A stretch of DNA of 64,000 bases from 21-14-0-10-47-8 sp966211455 (GCA_966211455.1 CBIHNI010000010.1:1-64000); one strand, 5' to 3'; positions 16,143-24,384 are shown, counted from the stretch's first letter. The notes: generated from the letters alone by a model not told the origin. Numbers and translations are program-made.

Positions 16143-17591
16143 ATGACAGGTAAACGAGTCCAAAATCTGATCGATGGTCTGTGGAAGGCGCCTTCAACAG
16201 GTGCCTATTTAGCCAACATCAACCCCGCAACTGGCGAAAATTTTTCGGAAATTCCAAATTCCTCTGCCGAAGATGTGAGCCTGGCTGTGCAAGCAGCGCA
16301 AAAGGCCTTTCCGGCCTGGTCGCGGCTGCCAGCCTTTGAACGTGCCAGTTTTTTACGCAAGATCGCCGACCGGGTCGAGGCACGCGCACAAGAGTTCGCC
16401 GAGCTTGAAAGTCAGGACCAAGGAAAACCGGTCCAACTGGCGCGCAAGATGGACATCGATCGGGTCATCCATAATTTTCGTTTCTTTGCGGAAGAAATTC
16501 TAAAACCTGAACAAGGCTTCTTCAAAGAAGACAAATTTGAAAGCGAAGTTTTAAGAAAGCCTGTCGGTGTTGCGGGATTGATCTCACCTTGGAACCTGCC
16601 GCTTTATCTGCTGACCTGGAAAATCGCACCGGCTTTGGCCTGCGGCAACACGGTGGTCTGCAAACCTTCCGAATTCACATCGATGACGGCGGCCCTATTG
16701 GGCGAGGTCGCCATCGAAGTCGGCTTGCCGGCGGGGGTTTTAAACCTGGTATTTGGTTTGGGCTCGCCGGTGGGCGAAGCGATCGTCAAGCATCCCAAGG
16801 TGCCGCTGATCTCTTTCACGGGCGGAACCGAAACCGGTCGTCGCATCTACCGCGATTCAGCCGAGCATTTTAAAAAAATCAGTCTCGAGCTGGGTGGTAA
16901 AAATCCAAATCTGATTTTTGCCGATTGCGATCTGGAAAAAGCGGTGAAGGTGTCTTTGCGCTCTAGCTTTCTGAATCAAGGCGAGATCTGCTTGTGCGGC
17001 TCGCGGATTTACGTCGAAGAAAAAATCTATCCACGGTTCGTTGAAACCTTTGTCGCCGAAGCCAAAAAACTGAAAGTCGGCGATCCAAAAGATCCCGAGA
17101 CTTTTATGGGAGCTTTGGTTTCCAAGCAACACTTTGAAAAAGTAAAATCTTATATCGCCTTGGCCAAAGAAGAAGGTGGAACGATTTTGTGCGGTGGCGA
17201 TTCGCCCACCGATCTGCCGGGGAAATTCAAAAATGGATTTTTCCTAAAGCCCACGGTGATCACGGGGCTTCAAGAAAACACCCGCTGTGTGCAGGAAGAA
17301 ATTTTTGGACCGGTGGTCAGTATTGCAAGTTTTAAGAGTGAAGATGAAGCCATCGAAAAAGCCAACGGCGTACGTTATGGTTTGTCAGCCACCATTCACA
17401 CTCAGGACCTGGTAAAGGCCAAGCGCGTGGCCGCACATCTGGATGTGGGCACGGTGTGGGTCAATGATTGGCTTTTGCGCGATTTGCGTGTGCCTTTTGG
17501 GGGCATGAAGCATTCCGGGATTGGACGCGAAGGCGGTCAGTACTCGATCGAATTTTTTACGGAAGCGACCACGGTCGTGACAAGGATATAA
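16143..17591 (+). CDS. Aldehyde dehydrogenase, probably 2-aminomuconic/2-hydroxymuconic semialdehyde dehydrogenase
   Basis: 482 aa. ALDH motifs: LISPWNLPLYL (oxyanion Asn), CKPSEFT, the NAD loop SFTGGTETGRRI, catalytic Glu in SLELGGKNPNLIF and catalytic Cys in FLNQGEICLCGSRI. The NQGEICLC form and the flanking sequence match the AmnC/XylG/DmpC group that oxidises muconic semialdehydes with NAD. It is the first gene of an operon; the AmnB-like dioxygenase starts 3 bases after its stop. In the 2-aminophenol route it would turn 2-aminomuconic 6-semialdehyde into 2-aminomuconate. The ATG at 16143 is directly at the end of a 180-base spacer that holds its likely promoter. Confidence 0.88.
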   Translation: MTGKRVQNLIDGLWKAPSTGAYLANINPATGENFSEIPNSSAEDVSLAVQAAQKAFPAWSRLPAFERASFLRKIADRVEARAQEFAELESQDQGKPVQLARKMDIDRVIHNFRFFAEEILKPEQGFFKEDKFESEVLRKPVGVAGLISPWNLPLYLLTWKIAPALACGNTVVCKPSEFTSMTAALLGEVAIEVGLPAGVLNLVFGLGSPVGEAIVKHPKVPLISFTGGTETGRRIYRDSAEHFKKISLELGGKNPNLIFADCDLEKAVKVSLRSSFLNQGEICLCGSRIYVEEKIYPRFVETFVAEAKKLKVGDPKDPETFMGALVSKQHFEKVKSYIALAKEEGGTILCGGDSPTDLPGKFKNGFFLKPTVITGLQENTRCVQEEIFGPVVSIASFKSEDEAIEKANGVRYGLSATIHTQDLVKAKRVAAHLDVGTVWVNDWLLRDLRVPFGGMKHSGIGREGGQYSIEFFTEATTVVTRI

Positions 17592-17594
17592 ACT

Positions 17595-18473
17595 ATGAGC
17601 GGAAAAATCGTCGCGGGCTGTTTGGCTCCGCATCCTCCCCATTTGGTGTATGCCGAAAATCCAAAACAAAATGAACCCAAAGCCGAATGCGGTTGGGAGA
17701 CTTTGCGCTGGGCTTATGAAGGCTTGCGCGACAGTTTGAAAAGCAAAGATTACGATGTCCTTGTGGTGCTGAGCCCGCACTGGCGCACCTACGTGGGGAC
17801 CCACATCTTGGGGATTCCGCAGGCCAAATCTCTCAGTGTCGATCCGGTGTTTCCACATCTGTTCCGTTATCACTATGATCTGAAGGTCGACGTGAAGCTG
17901 GCGCAGTCGATTCATGACGAAGGGGCGAAGGCCGGTCTGGAAATGAAGATGATGACAAATCCGGATTTTCGCATCGATTACGGCACGATCGTGTCCTGCC
18001 ATTTGGCGAATCCAGATTGGGATAAACCGATCGTGGCCATCTCATCGAACGCTGCAAGCGCGTATTACAACGTCGATGTGATGCAAGAGATGATGATTTC
18101 ACTGGGACAGGCGACCCGCACCGCGATTGAAAAGTCGGGAAAGAAAGCGGTTTTGCTGGCCAGCAATTCATTGTCGCACCGACATTTCACCAAAGAACCA
18201 AGCCTGCCAGAAGATATGAGCCACGAGCACATCTACAATCACAGTCAGTATCTGTGGGACATGAAGATGATCGACCTGATGAAGCAAGGAAAGAGCCGCG
18301 AGATCATTTCCCTGATGCCAGATTTCACCGAGCAAGCGATCAGCGAAACCGATTCGGGCGCCTTGACCTGGATGTTATCCGCTTGTGATTTTCCCACAAG
18401 GCCCGCCAAGGTTTACGGATATGGCACGGTCATCGGAACCGGCAACGCCGTCGCGGAATGGAGTCTTGTATGA
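17595..18473 (+). CDS. 2-aminophenol 1,6-dioxygenase beta (catalytic) subunit-like, class III extradiol (LigB family)
   Basis: 292 aa. It starts MSGKIVAGCLAPHPPHLVY; HPPH at residues 13-16 gives the N-terminal iron ligands, and later ASNSLSHRHF and the C-terminal VYGYGTVIGTGNAVAEW match the catalytic beta subunit of 2-aminophenol 1,6-dioxygenase (AmnB) and relatives. The enzyme opens the aromatic ring of 2-aminophenol, or related 2-amino/2-hydroxy phenols, between C1 and C6. The Glu iron ligand expected near residue 240 is present in this region (TEQAISETDSG). It overlaps the alpha-subunit gene by 4 bases, ensuring 1:1 translation. Confidence 0.85.
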   Translation: MSGKIVAGCLAPHPPHLVYAENPKQNEPKAECGWETLRWAYEGLRDSLKSKDYDVLVVLSPHWRTYVGTHILGIPQAKSLSVDPVFPHLFRYHYDLKVDVKLAQSIHDEGAKAGLEMKMMTNPDFRIDYGTIVSCHLANPDWDKPIVAISSNAASAYYNVDVMQEMMISLGQATRTAIEKSGKKAVLLASNSLSHRHFTKEPSLPEDMSHEHIYNHSQYLWDMKMIDLMKQGKSREIISLMPDFTEQAISETDSGALTWMLSACDFPTRPAKVYGYGTVIGTGNAVAEWSLV

Positions 18474-19438
18474 TTTTAAAAGGTTTTGTTTTACCAGGCC
18501 TTCCGCAGCCGCTGCTGACACCGAACGCGAATCCAGGCTACGCAAAGCTTCGAGCCGCTTTCGATCAGGTGGCCAGCGAAATCGAAGCTTTGAATCCGGA
18601 TGTGCTTTTGATTTACTCGACCATGTGGCCCAGCGTTTTGGGGCATCAAGTGCAGGCCCGCGAAGTCTGCGAATGGGTGCACGTCGATGAAGAGTTCCAC
18701 GATTTGGGAAGCATCCCTTACAAATTTAAAATGGACTCGGCCCTGGCGCACGCGATCGTCGGTCATGGCAAACGTCGGGGGCTTCATATGAAGTCGGTCG
18801 ATTACCACGGATTTCCGATTGATACCGGATCGGTGGTGGCGATGAAACTTGTGAACCCCAGTCAAAAAATCCCGGCCGTGATTTTCTCGTCGAACATGTA
18901 CGCCGATCGCGCCGAGACAGTGGTTTTAGCCAAAGCCGCACTGGATGGTTTGAAAGAGCAAAAGAAAACCGCGGTCGCGATTATTGTTTCGACTTTGTCG
19001 AATCGCTTGCATGCGAAATTTATCGATCCCAAAGACGAAAAGATTCACTCGCTGAAAGATCAAGAGTGGAATCAAAAGATTTTAGAATTCCTAGGCAAAG
19101 GCCGTTTGGAAGATGTGGCGCAGCTGTCACGTCAGATTCAAAAAGAAGCGCGGGTCAAAAAGGTCAATAACTTTAAGCCATTCTGGTGGCTGTCGACCGT
19201 GATGGGTCCGCACAACCGTTACAAGGGCGACGTCATGGCTTACGAGCCCGTGTACGGCACTGGCAGTGCGGTGATCGGGATGACTCCGACCGAATTTGCT
19301 TCGCGTGATTTGGAATTTGATGAAGACAGTCCCGAAGTCTACGGCGGCGAGAGAAATGTTTTGGCTGATGCTTCGGGTGTGGGCGGGATGTCGTCACAAA
19401 GTTCGAACCCGGGCTTTCAAGACGAGGACGCACAGTGA
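18470..19438 (+). CDS. 2-aminophenol 1,6-dioxygenase alpha subunit-like
   Basis: 322 aa from ATG 18470, which overlaps the beta-subunit stop (ATGA). It begins MILKGFVLPGLPQPLLTPNAN and has the LigB fold without the HPPH iron ligands, as in non-catalytic AmnA-type alpha subunits. YHGFPIDTGSVVA and VSTLSNRLHAKF correspond to the beta-subunit structural segments with catalytic His lost. The C-terminal 40 residues are acidic and extra to the family. It overlaps the asparaginase-like gene by 4 bases. It presumably forms an alpha2beta2 enzyme with the preceding product. Confidence 0.82.
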   Translation: MILKGFVLPGLPQPLLTPNANPGYAKLRAAFDQVASEIEALNPDVLLIYSTMWPSVLGHQVQAREVCEWVHVDEEFHDLGSIPYKFKMDSALAHAIVGHGKRRGLHMKSVDYHGFPIDTGSVVAMKLVNPSQKIPAVIFSSNMYADRAETVVLAKAALDGLKEQKKTAVAIIVSTLSNRLHAKFIDPKDEKIHSLKDQEWNQKILEFLGKGRLEDVAQLSRQIQKEARVKKVNNFKPFWWLSTVMGPHNRYKGDVMAYEPVYGTGSAVIGMTPTEFASRDLEFDEDSPEVYGGERNVLADASGVGGMSSQSSNPGFQDEDAQ

Positions 19439-20493
19439 GCTCGAAGATTTACCCGACATCTCCTTTCGGAGAGAAAATCCCAGGCATTCCCACCGGCCGT
19501 GATGTCGAATGGGAACCCTTGGTCGATTACCGCCGAAACGGTGTCAGCGAAAACACCATCCACGGCGCGATTGCCTGGTACAGCGGCGACAAACTGATTC
19601 ACTCTTTCGGTGGAAATGTTTTGTGTTACGGCCGAAGCATGATGAAGCTTTTCTACATCAAGGTCTTCGCCAAAGAATTGGAAAACGAAACCAACTGGGA
19701 GCAAAAAGCGGTCAGCGTGTCGTCACACAATGGGGCTGCTGAACACGTCGAAGCGTCGCAAAGCTTGCTCAGTGAATCCGAGTGGGGACTGATGCAGACG
19801 CCGCTGGATTTGCCGCTGGTGCAATTCGGCCGGCAGGTTCGTCGTCCCCGCCGATGGTTTAACAATTCCAGCGGCCATCATGCCGCGATCTTAAAGGGTT
19901 GCCGACTGAAAGGTTGGAGCCGCACCGGATACACGCTGCCCAGCCACCAGGTTTACAAAGAGTACCTGAAAGTCGTGCAGCGATACTTGGGTTCCGATTG
20001 GCAACCGCTGCGGGTCGCAAGAGACGGTGACGGCCTGCCGACGGTATCGATGACGGTGAACGAGCTTGCGAAATGTTACGCGGGCTTGGCCCGCACGAAA
20101 AACGAAGACTGGATTTGGGAGTCGATGGTTCGCAATCCGGATTTGGTCGGTGGCTTCAACCGCTTGGACACGACGGTCATGAAAACGGCCAAAGGTTCGG
20201 TCATCGCCAAAGAAGGTGCTGACGGGCTTTTGGGAATGGCGATCGCACACCCAGATTATCCCGAAGGCTTGGGTGTTGTGATCAAGATCGCCCACGGCTG
20301 GAATCCACAAGCCACCTGGTACGTGGCCCGCGGAATTTTAGGAGTGCTAGGCATCGAGCTTCGCAACCCCTATCCTCTGCGCCGGCAAAAGGCCTTCTTG
20401 GTCCCAGGCATCGTCCCAGACCGCTATCTGAAATCGCTTGAAAAAATCCACACCTGGGACGACTGGGACCCAGATCACGACCGCTGGTACTAG
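19435..20493 (+). CDS. L-asparaginase II family protein
   Basis: 352 aa. The family pattern VDYRRNGVSENTIHGAIAWYSG near the N-terminus and NNSSGHHAAILKGCRLKGW near residue 140 match the asparaginase II (thermolabile-type) family, which is unrelated to classical AnsA/AnsB. MKTAKGSVIAKEGADGLLGMAI carries the conserved KxGxxG segment with catalytic-type residues. It may deamidate asparagine or another amide. Its strict coupling to the ring-cleavage genes (4-base overlap) suggests a role in the same pathway, for example hydrolysing an amide or amino intermediate; that is inference. Confidence 0.8.
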   Translation: MSSKIYPTSPFGEKIPGIPTGRDVEWEPLVDYRRNGVSENTIHGAIAWYSGDKLIHSFGGNVLCYGRSMMKLFYIKVFAKELENETNWEQKAVSVSSHNGAAEHVEASQSLLSESEWGLMQTPLDLPLVQFGRQVRRPRRWFNNSSGHHAAILKGCRLKGWSRTGYTLPSHQVYKEYLKVVQRYLGSDWQPLRVARDGDGLPTVSMTVNELAKCYAGLARTKNEDWIWESMVRNPDLVGGFNRLDTTVMKTAKGSVIAKEGADGLLGMAIAHPDYPEGLGVVIKIAHGWNPQATWYVARGILGVLGIELRNPYPLRRQKAFLVPGIVPDRYLKSLEKIHTWDDWDPDHDRWY

Positions 20494-20494
20494 A

Positions 20495-20564
20495 GGTGCC
20501 TGATACCCTTTGGTACTGCGGCGCCACAAGTGGCGCTTTGCAGTACCAAAGGGTATCAGGCACC
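20495..20564. repeat. 70-nt near-perfect hairpin (REPIN-like palindrome)
   Basis: A perfect 25-bp stem starts ggtgcctgatacccttt and ends with its complement. Inside it, after a small bulge, an 8-bp gcgccac/gtggcgc stem has a 2-base loop. It fills exactly the gap between the asparaginase-like stop codon and the aaggag ribosome site of the RidA gene. The end motif GGGTATC-x-GG-CAC resembles the GGGTATCGGTCAC repeats in and around the RAYT gene at 57.9 kb, so it is probably a REP doublet moved by a RAYT. In RNA it could also stabilise or partly end the upstream message. Confidence 0.75.
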
Positions 20565-20576
20565 AAGGAGAACTGA

Positions 20577-20987
20577 ATGAATATTGTGAACTCGAAAAAA
20601 GCTCCGGAGCCGGTGGGTGCTTATCCGCATGCCCGGGTGGCAAATGGATTTGTGTTCTTGTCGGGCGTGGGTCCCAGGAAGCCGGGGACGAAGGATATTC
20701 CGGGCGTGCATATGGATGCTCAGGGCCGGGTGCTGTCCTATGATGTGGTGGCACAAACCGAATCGGTGATCGAAAATATCAAAATCATCCTGGAAGAGGC
20801 GGGGAGCCACTTTGATAAGATCGTGGATGTGCAGGTGTTTTTAACCGACATGAAGCGCGACTTTAAGGATTACAACCAGGTCTACGCCAAGCACTTTACC
20901 AGCATCCAAGCGACCCGCACGACCATCGAGATCGGCGCGCTGCCAACCCCGATTGCAGTCGAATTCAAAGTGATTGCGCTGGCTTAA
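20577..20987 (+). CDS. RidA family protein, probably 2-aminomuconate deaminase
   Basis: 136 aa, the RidA (YjgF/YER057c/UK114) length. It has the core VANGFVFLSGVGPRKPG near the start, VIENIKIILEEAGSHFDKIVDVQVFLTDM in the middle, RTTIEIGALPTPIAVEFKVIAL at the end, with the conserved Arg and Glu of the imine/carboxylate pocket. The canonical RidA proteins hydrolyse enamines/imines; AmnD-type members deaminate 2-aminomuconate. Its position after the aminophenol-cleavage operon supports the AmnD reading. The ribosome site aaggaga directly follows the 70-nt hairpin, so expression may be partly separate from the genes upstream. Confidence 0.85.
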   Translation: MNIVNSKKAPEPVGAYPHARVANGFVFLSGVGPRKPGTKDIPGVHMDAQGRVLSYDVVAQTESVIENIKIILEEAGSHFDKIVDVQVFLTDMKRDFKDYNQVYAKHFTSIQATRTTIEIGALPTPIAVEFKVIALA

Positions 20988-21047
20988 CTACAAAGCCAGA
21001 TTAACGGGTTGCCAATTTCCAGGCTCCTGCGGTAAATCCCAGGGCCT

Positions 21048-21863
21048 ATGCAAAATGCTGTCGATCTGAATCATCCCCTGGCCGTTAAAATCCGCAAAGA
21101 AATGGTCGAAGCCATGGCGGAATACCAAATGATCCAAGACGGCGACAAAATCATGGTCTGCTGCTCGGGCGGTAAAGACTCGAGCATTCTTCTGGCGCTT
21201 TTAAGCGAAGTTCAAAGACGCGCCCCTTACAGTTTTGAAATCGAAGCGGTGATGCTGGATCAAGGGCATCCGGGTTTCGACCCGACAGCTTTCAAAGGCT
21301 GGGTGGAAACCTTGGGCGTGAAGCTCACGGTTCTGCAAAAGGACACGCACTCGATCGTCAAAGAGAAAGTCACCTCGGGGGTTTTCTGCTCGCTGTGTTC
21401 ACGTCTGCGCCGCGGGATTTTGTACGATTACGCCTATGAAAATGGCTTCACGAAAATGGCCCTGGGCCATCACCGTGATGACCTGTCTGAAACGCTTTTA
21501 ATGAACCTGTTTTACACCGGTAAACTGGCGGCGATGCCACCGAAGTTGAAATCCGACGACGGACGCAATATCTTGCTTCGCCCGTTAAGTTTTGTGGCGG
21601 AAAAAGATCTAAAAGAATTGGCGGCCGAGTGGAAGTTCCCCATCATTCCGTGCAATCTTTGTGGCTCGCAAGAGGGCATGAAGCGCCAGAAAATTAAAAA
21701 GCTTCTGACGGATTTGGAAACGGATATCCCGTTTATCGGAAACTCGATGTTAAAAGCGATGAGCAATATCCGCGAATCTCAGTTGATGGATCATCAGCTT
21801 TGGGATTTTGTAAATCTCAAAGCCGATCCGAAATCTGAAGGCCAGACCGACCTGCAGTTCTAA
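21048..21863 (+). CDS. ttcA: tRNA 2-thiocytidine biosynthesis protein TtcA
   Basis: 271 aa. The PP-loop SGGKDS is at residues 40-45. FCSLCSRLRRG (CxxC near 121-124) and CNLCGSQ (near 207-210) are the cysteine pairs that bind the [4Fe-4S] cluster of TtcA and donate or relay sulphur. The LGHHRDDLSETLLMNLFYTG segment is typical. The enzyme thiolates C32 in some tRNAs. It overlaps the convergent metal-binding gene by 4 bases at its 3' end. Confidence 0.93.
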   Translation: MQNAVDLNHPLAVKIRKEMVEAMAEYQMIQDGDKIMVCCSGGKDSSILLALLSEVQRRAPYSFEIEAVMLDQGHPGFDPTAFKGWVETLGVKLTVLQKDTHSIVKEKVTSGVFCSLCSRLRRGILYDYAYENGFTKMALGHHRDDLSETLLMNLFYTGKLAAMPPKLKSDDGRNILLRPLSFVAEKDLKELAAEWKFPIIPCNLCGSQEGMKRQKIKKLLTDLETDIPFIGNSMLKAMSNIRESQLMDHQLWDFVNLKADPKSEGQTDLQF

Positions 21864-22177
21864 TTTTTCTTTTTTGCGCGGCTTGCAGGGGCGCCACCAC
21901 GAACCACGGTGTAATCGCCAGCTTCGCTGACCAATTTTGAAATCTGGGCGGCATCGATCGCGGTGCCATCTGCGGTTGTGATATTCAGCTCGCCTTGCTT
22001 CTTTTTGGCGTTGGTCAGCTTCGCCGAGCACGAGGTCACCCCCGGCATCGCGCAGACCTTTTCTTCGATGGATTTCGCACAGGCTCCGCAGTGCATACCT
22101 TTGACGTTGAATGTGGCAGTTTCCGCCAGGGCCGAAAAACAGAACAGAATCGCAGTCAGGGCGACAAGTGAACGCAT
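21860..22177 (-). CDS. Periplasmic heavy-metal-associated (HMA) domain protein
   Basis: 105 aa. A Sec signal peptide (MRSLVALTAILFCFSALA) is followed by one HMA domain with the metal-binding GMHCGACAKSIEEKVC (CxxC near residues 29-32), then a C-terminal lysine-rich tail. It resembles MerP or periplasmic copper chaperones. No transporter or regulator lies next to it. It probably binds copper or a similar soft metal in the periplasm. Confidence 0.85.
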   Translation of the reverse strand: MRSLVALTAILFCFSALAETATFNVKGMHCGACAKSIEEKVCAMPGVTSCSAKLTNAKKKQGELNITTADGTAIDAAQISKLVSEAGDYTVVRGGAPASRAKKKN

Positions 22178-22323
22178 AAAACCTCCGTGTAGGGCTTCAG
22201 TATAACATGAAGTTACGGAGTGGCTTCAAGCTGCTGAAATGACCTGAAAATCGAATTTTGGGCGGGTCTTGCCTAAAGCTTGGGCAGAGTCCCAAAGAAA
22301 TGCAATGGAACCGTAAAATGCTG

Positions 22324-22353
22324 TTGCTTCGGGGGCCAGAAACTAGTTATAAA
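22324..22353 (+). promoter_or_regulatory. Candidate sigma70-type promoter for tRNA-Asp
   Basis: TTGCTT at 22324-22329 and TATAAA at 22348-22353 are 18 bases apart, and the -10 box lies 28 bases before the tRNA. This would give a short 5' leader. The call rests on consensus only. Confidence 0.35.
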
Positions 22354-22381
22354 AGTCGCTCTTGAATCTAGCTACACACGT

Positions 22382-22458
22382 GGGGTGGTAGTTAAGTTGG
22401 TTATAACGTCCGCCTGTCACGCGGAAGGCCGCGGGTTCGAGTCCCGTCCACCCCGCCA
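22382..22458 (+). tRNA. tRNA-Asp (anticodon GTC), CCA encoded
   Basis: GGGGTGG at 22382-22388 pairs with CCACCCC at 22448-22454. The anticodon stem ccgc/gcgg encloses the loop CTGTCAC with anticodon GTC. The T arm is gcggg-TTCGAGT-cccgt, and CCA is encoded. Its 3' end is the integration site of the island that follows. Confidence 0.95.
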
Positions 22459-22461
22459 TTT
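22447..22461 (+). repeat. Left attachment repeat (attL) in tRNA-Asp 3' end
   Basis: TCCACCCCGCCATTT covers the last acceptor-stem bases and CCA of tRNA-Asp. The identical 15-mer occurs at 29168-29182. This is the direct-repeat pattern of tRNA-targeted integration, where the tRNA stays intact at the left end. Confidence 0.75.
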
Positions 22462-22555
22462 CATTTGCCACCAATTCTGTTCGTTCGCTTCGCTCAACTC
22501 ACCAGTTGGCGCATTCCATTCTGTTGTTGGCAATCGGCGTTCGCCGATCGCTATT

Positions 22556-22582
22556 GCGGGGTGGACGGGACTCGAACCCGCG
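22556..22582 (-). repeat. Inverted 27-bp copy of the tRNA-Asp 3' end
   Basis: This is an exact reverse complement of tRNA bases 22430-22456 (T arm plus acceptor strand). The sequence beyond it does not continue the anticodon stem, so there is no second full tRNA. A perfect hairpin atcggcg-tt-cgccgat lies just to the left (about 22533-22548). It sits 16 bases from the stop of the recombinase remnant, where the phage-side attachment site of an integrase is often found. Confidence 0.85.
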
Positions 22583-22598
22583 AGGGTGAGAGGTGCGG

Positions 22599-23041
22599 TC
22601 ATCGCGCCAATTTTTCTAAATCCACTACATTTTGAAATAGCGAGAATGGTTTTTTGAAGTCATATTCGAAACTTCCGTTCAGAATGCGTGGGTTCGATAG
22701 TACCAAATTCAACAATTCGCGCTTTTCATCGTTCGACATGTTTTTGAAAAGATCGACTGCCTTGCTAGCGAGCTCCATGAGCTTGATTCCATAGTCCATT
22801 GATGACGAATTTGTCTTTCGAAGGTTCCCCAGTTGCCCTTCGATTTCGGTTCGTTCCTGCTTCCAGCGGGAGTTTTTAGCCATCCGGAATTCAGGATCAA
22901 TATGTCTTTCGAGTTTGTCTTCATGGACCTTGTCGATCTTGTTTTGAATGGTTCTATAGCGGTGTTCGAGATTTGCGCTTTGTGAAGGGCTCGCTCGTCT
23001 TTGTGAGACTCCAGCATAGCTTGTTTGTCGGGTCCACTCAA
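22599..23041 (-). pseudogene. Large serine recombinase, C-terminal remnant with frameshift
   Basis: The reading of the minus strand from about 23041 gives AMLESHKDERALHKAQISN in one frame, then continues in another as LEHRYRTIQNKIDKVHEDKLERHIDPEF, a coiled-coil typical of large serine recombinases, and ends ELLNLVLSNPRILNGSFEYDF-KKPFSLF, the classic C-terminal tail. A one- or two-base frameshift near 22970 joins the parts. The N-terminal catalytic resolvase domain with its nucleophilic Ser and the zinc ribbon are absent. This is the dead integrase of the island. Confidence 0.75.
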
Positions 23042-23084
23042 CGATATGCCTAGGAATTCGAATCGTGGATTTACAAGCGATCAT

Positions 23085-23272
23085 GTGTACTACTTATCGG
23101 TAGAGCTTGTCCATAATTTAAAGGTATCTCAAAACCGTAAAAAACTCTTAAAAGAATTTGGTAGCAACAGATTAAGTCTGGTCGGAAGAATGTGACTCTA
23201 GAGATGATCGTAAAGCTTGCAGAGTTATTTGGCGTTTCATCCTCTGATTTATTGAAAGGTATTTCAAAATAG
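23085..23272 (+). pseudogene. XRE/Cro-type HTH regulator remnant
   Basis: The plus strand from 23187 reads NVTLEMIVKLAELFGVSSSD and LLKGISK before TAG at 23270, the typical second half of a Cro/CI HTH (after SLVERGKR-type residues). The first half, around NRKKLLKEFGSNRLSLVGR, is in a neighbouring frame and has no start codon. It is a broken regulator of the island. The match is short. Confidence 0.5.
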
Positions 23273-23370
23273 ACTTCGGTGACCTTTAGTACTTGCATAA
23301 CTTGACCATCTGTCTTGGCTCGCAAATTTAATTTGAAAAGTCTTAATGATAGACAGATATTTGGTGGCAT

Positions 23371-24375
23371 ATGGTCGTTTTTATTGATGAGTCAGGAGCA
23401 TTTTCAAACCCTCAAGGGAAGCCTCATGTTGTAAGCTGTGTTGGTGCGCTTATTGTGCCCGAAACATGCATAGATGGGTTATTTTCTAGTTTTCAAGCGC
23501 TTAAGGCAAAATGGGGAGTGAAAGAGGAGATCAAAGGAAGTCAAATTACTGAGGTACAGGCTAGCGAACTTGTAAGTCTGTGTTTGAAGTACGATGTGAC
23601 TTTGAAAGTTATTGCGACTGATATCGGCTTAACACAAGCTGATGCAATAACCTCTCATAAACGCGACCAAGCGCAAGCATTTCGCGATTCAGCAAAAGGA
23701 GCACATCCGAATATGGCTAAAGAATTAATTTCTTTAGCAGAACGTATAGAGGCACTGCCAAACCAGCTTTATACTCAGTCCCTCTTTATGACATTACTCT
23801 TAGATAAGATTTTTCGCGAAAGCACACTCTACTATTGCCAGAGAGATGCTCACTGTTTAGGAAGCTTCGTTTGGATTATCGATGCAAAAGATAAGAGTGT
23901 GACTGAATATGAGCGACTGTGGTCAACAATATGCATGCCGTTTCTGCAGACAATGTCGGTTAGGGAGCCGTTAGTTCAAATTCGGGAAGGCGATTATTCT
24001 TTTTTCTCGAAGTACCATGGGGAGAAGGAGCGGCCGCCCGAGTATCTGGCTGAGTACTTGAAATCTGAGAAACAAGATCAAGCATTTCATTATATCGACA
24101 TTAAAAAGTTGCTTTCTTGCATCAAGTTCTCGGATTCTAAAAGCGACCTGGGTTTGCAAATTGCAGATTTGCTAACCACAATCGTAAGAAGGTCTTTTTC
24201 CTTAACCTTGCAAATCGAGGGATGGGAAAACATAGGGAAACTGATGCTTCAGGTAAAAAAAGGTGAAAATGTTGTTCAATTCGTAGCTCTTGGTGGAGGC
24301 CCTGAAACGGTTAAAACTCCATATGGCAAGATTGTTACTCATTACACCCAAACGGCCAGACCCGTATTCAAGTAG
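23371..24375 (+). CDS. DUF3800 domain protein
   Basis: 334 aa. It begins MVVFIDESGAFSNPQ; the D-E-S-G motif with later conserved acidic residues (VWIIDAKDKS near 170, SDSKSDLGLQIADLL near 255-270) defines DUF3800, a predicted RNase H-like fold family found often in defence islands and phages. The catalytic acids appear intact. No signal peptide or membrane segment is present. The gene is followed 9 bases later by an uncharacterised gene, probably its operon partner. Base composition is AT-rich like the rest of the island. A nuclease role is inferred from the family. Confidence 0.8.
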   Translation: MVVFIDESGAFSNPQGKPHVVSCVGALIVPETCIDGLFSSFQALKAKWGVKEEIKGSQITEVQASELVSLCLKYDVTLKVIATDIGLTQADAITSHKRDQAQAFRDSAKGAHPNMAKELISLAERIEALPNQLYTQSLFMTLLLDKIFRESTLYYCQRDAHCLGSFVWIIDAKDKSVTEYERLWSTICMPFLQTMSVREPLVQIREGDYSFFSKYHGEKERPPEYLAEYLKSEKQDQAFHYIDIKKLLSCIKFSDSKSDLGLQIADLLTTIVRRSFSLTLQIEGWENIGKLMLQVKKGENVVQFVALGGGPETVKTPYGKIVTHYTQTARPVFK

Positions 24376-24384
24376 GCTGCATCA

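Noticed and set aside
20347..20754. Open frame of 135 codons on the minus strand across the hairpin and RidA start
   Set aside because: It runs antisense to two well-supported genes and spans the REP-like palindrome, with no family resemblance.
22417..22602. Open frame of 61 codons on the minus strand ending in GRDSNPRPSA-like sequence over the tRNA
   Set aside because: This is the well-known false protein from translating a tRNA 3' end; it overlaps tRNA-Asp and its inverted copy.
22540..22640. Possible second tRNA (Glu-like CTC loop) on the minus strand
   Set aside because: Only the T arm and acceptor strand match; the anticodon stem does not pair and no 5' acceptor strand is present.
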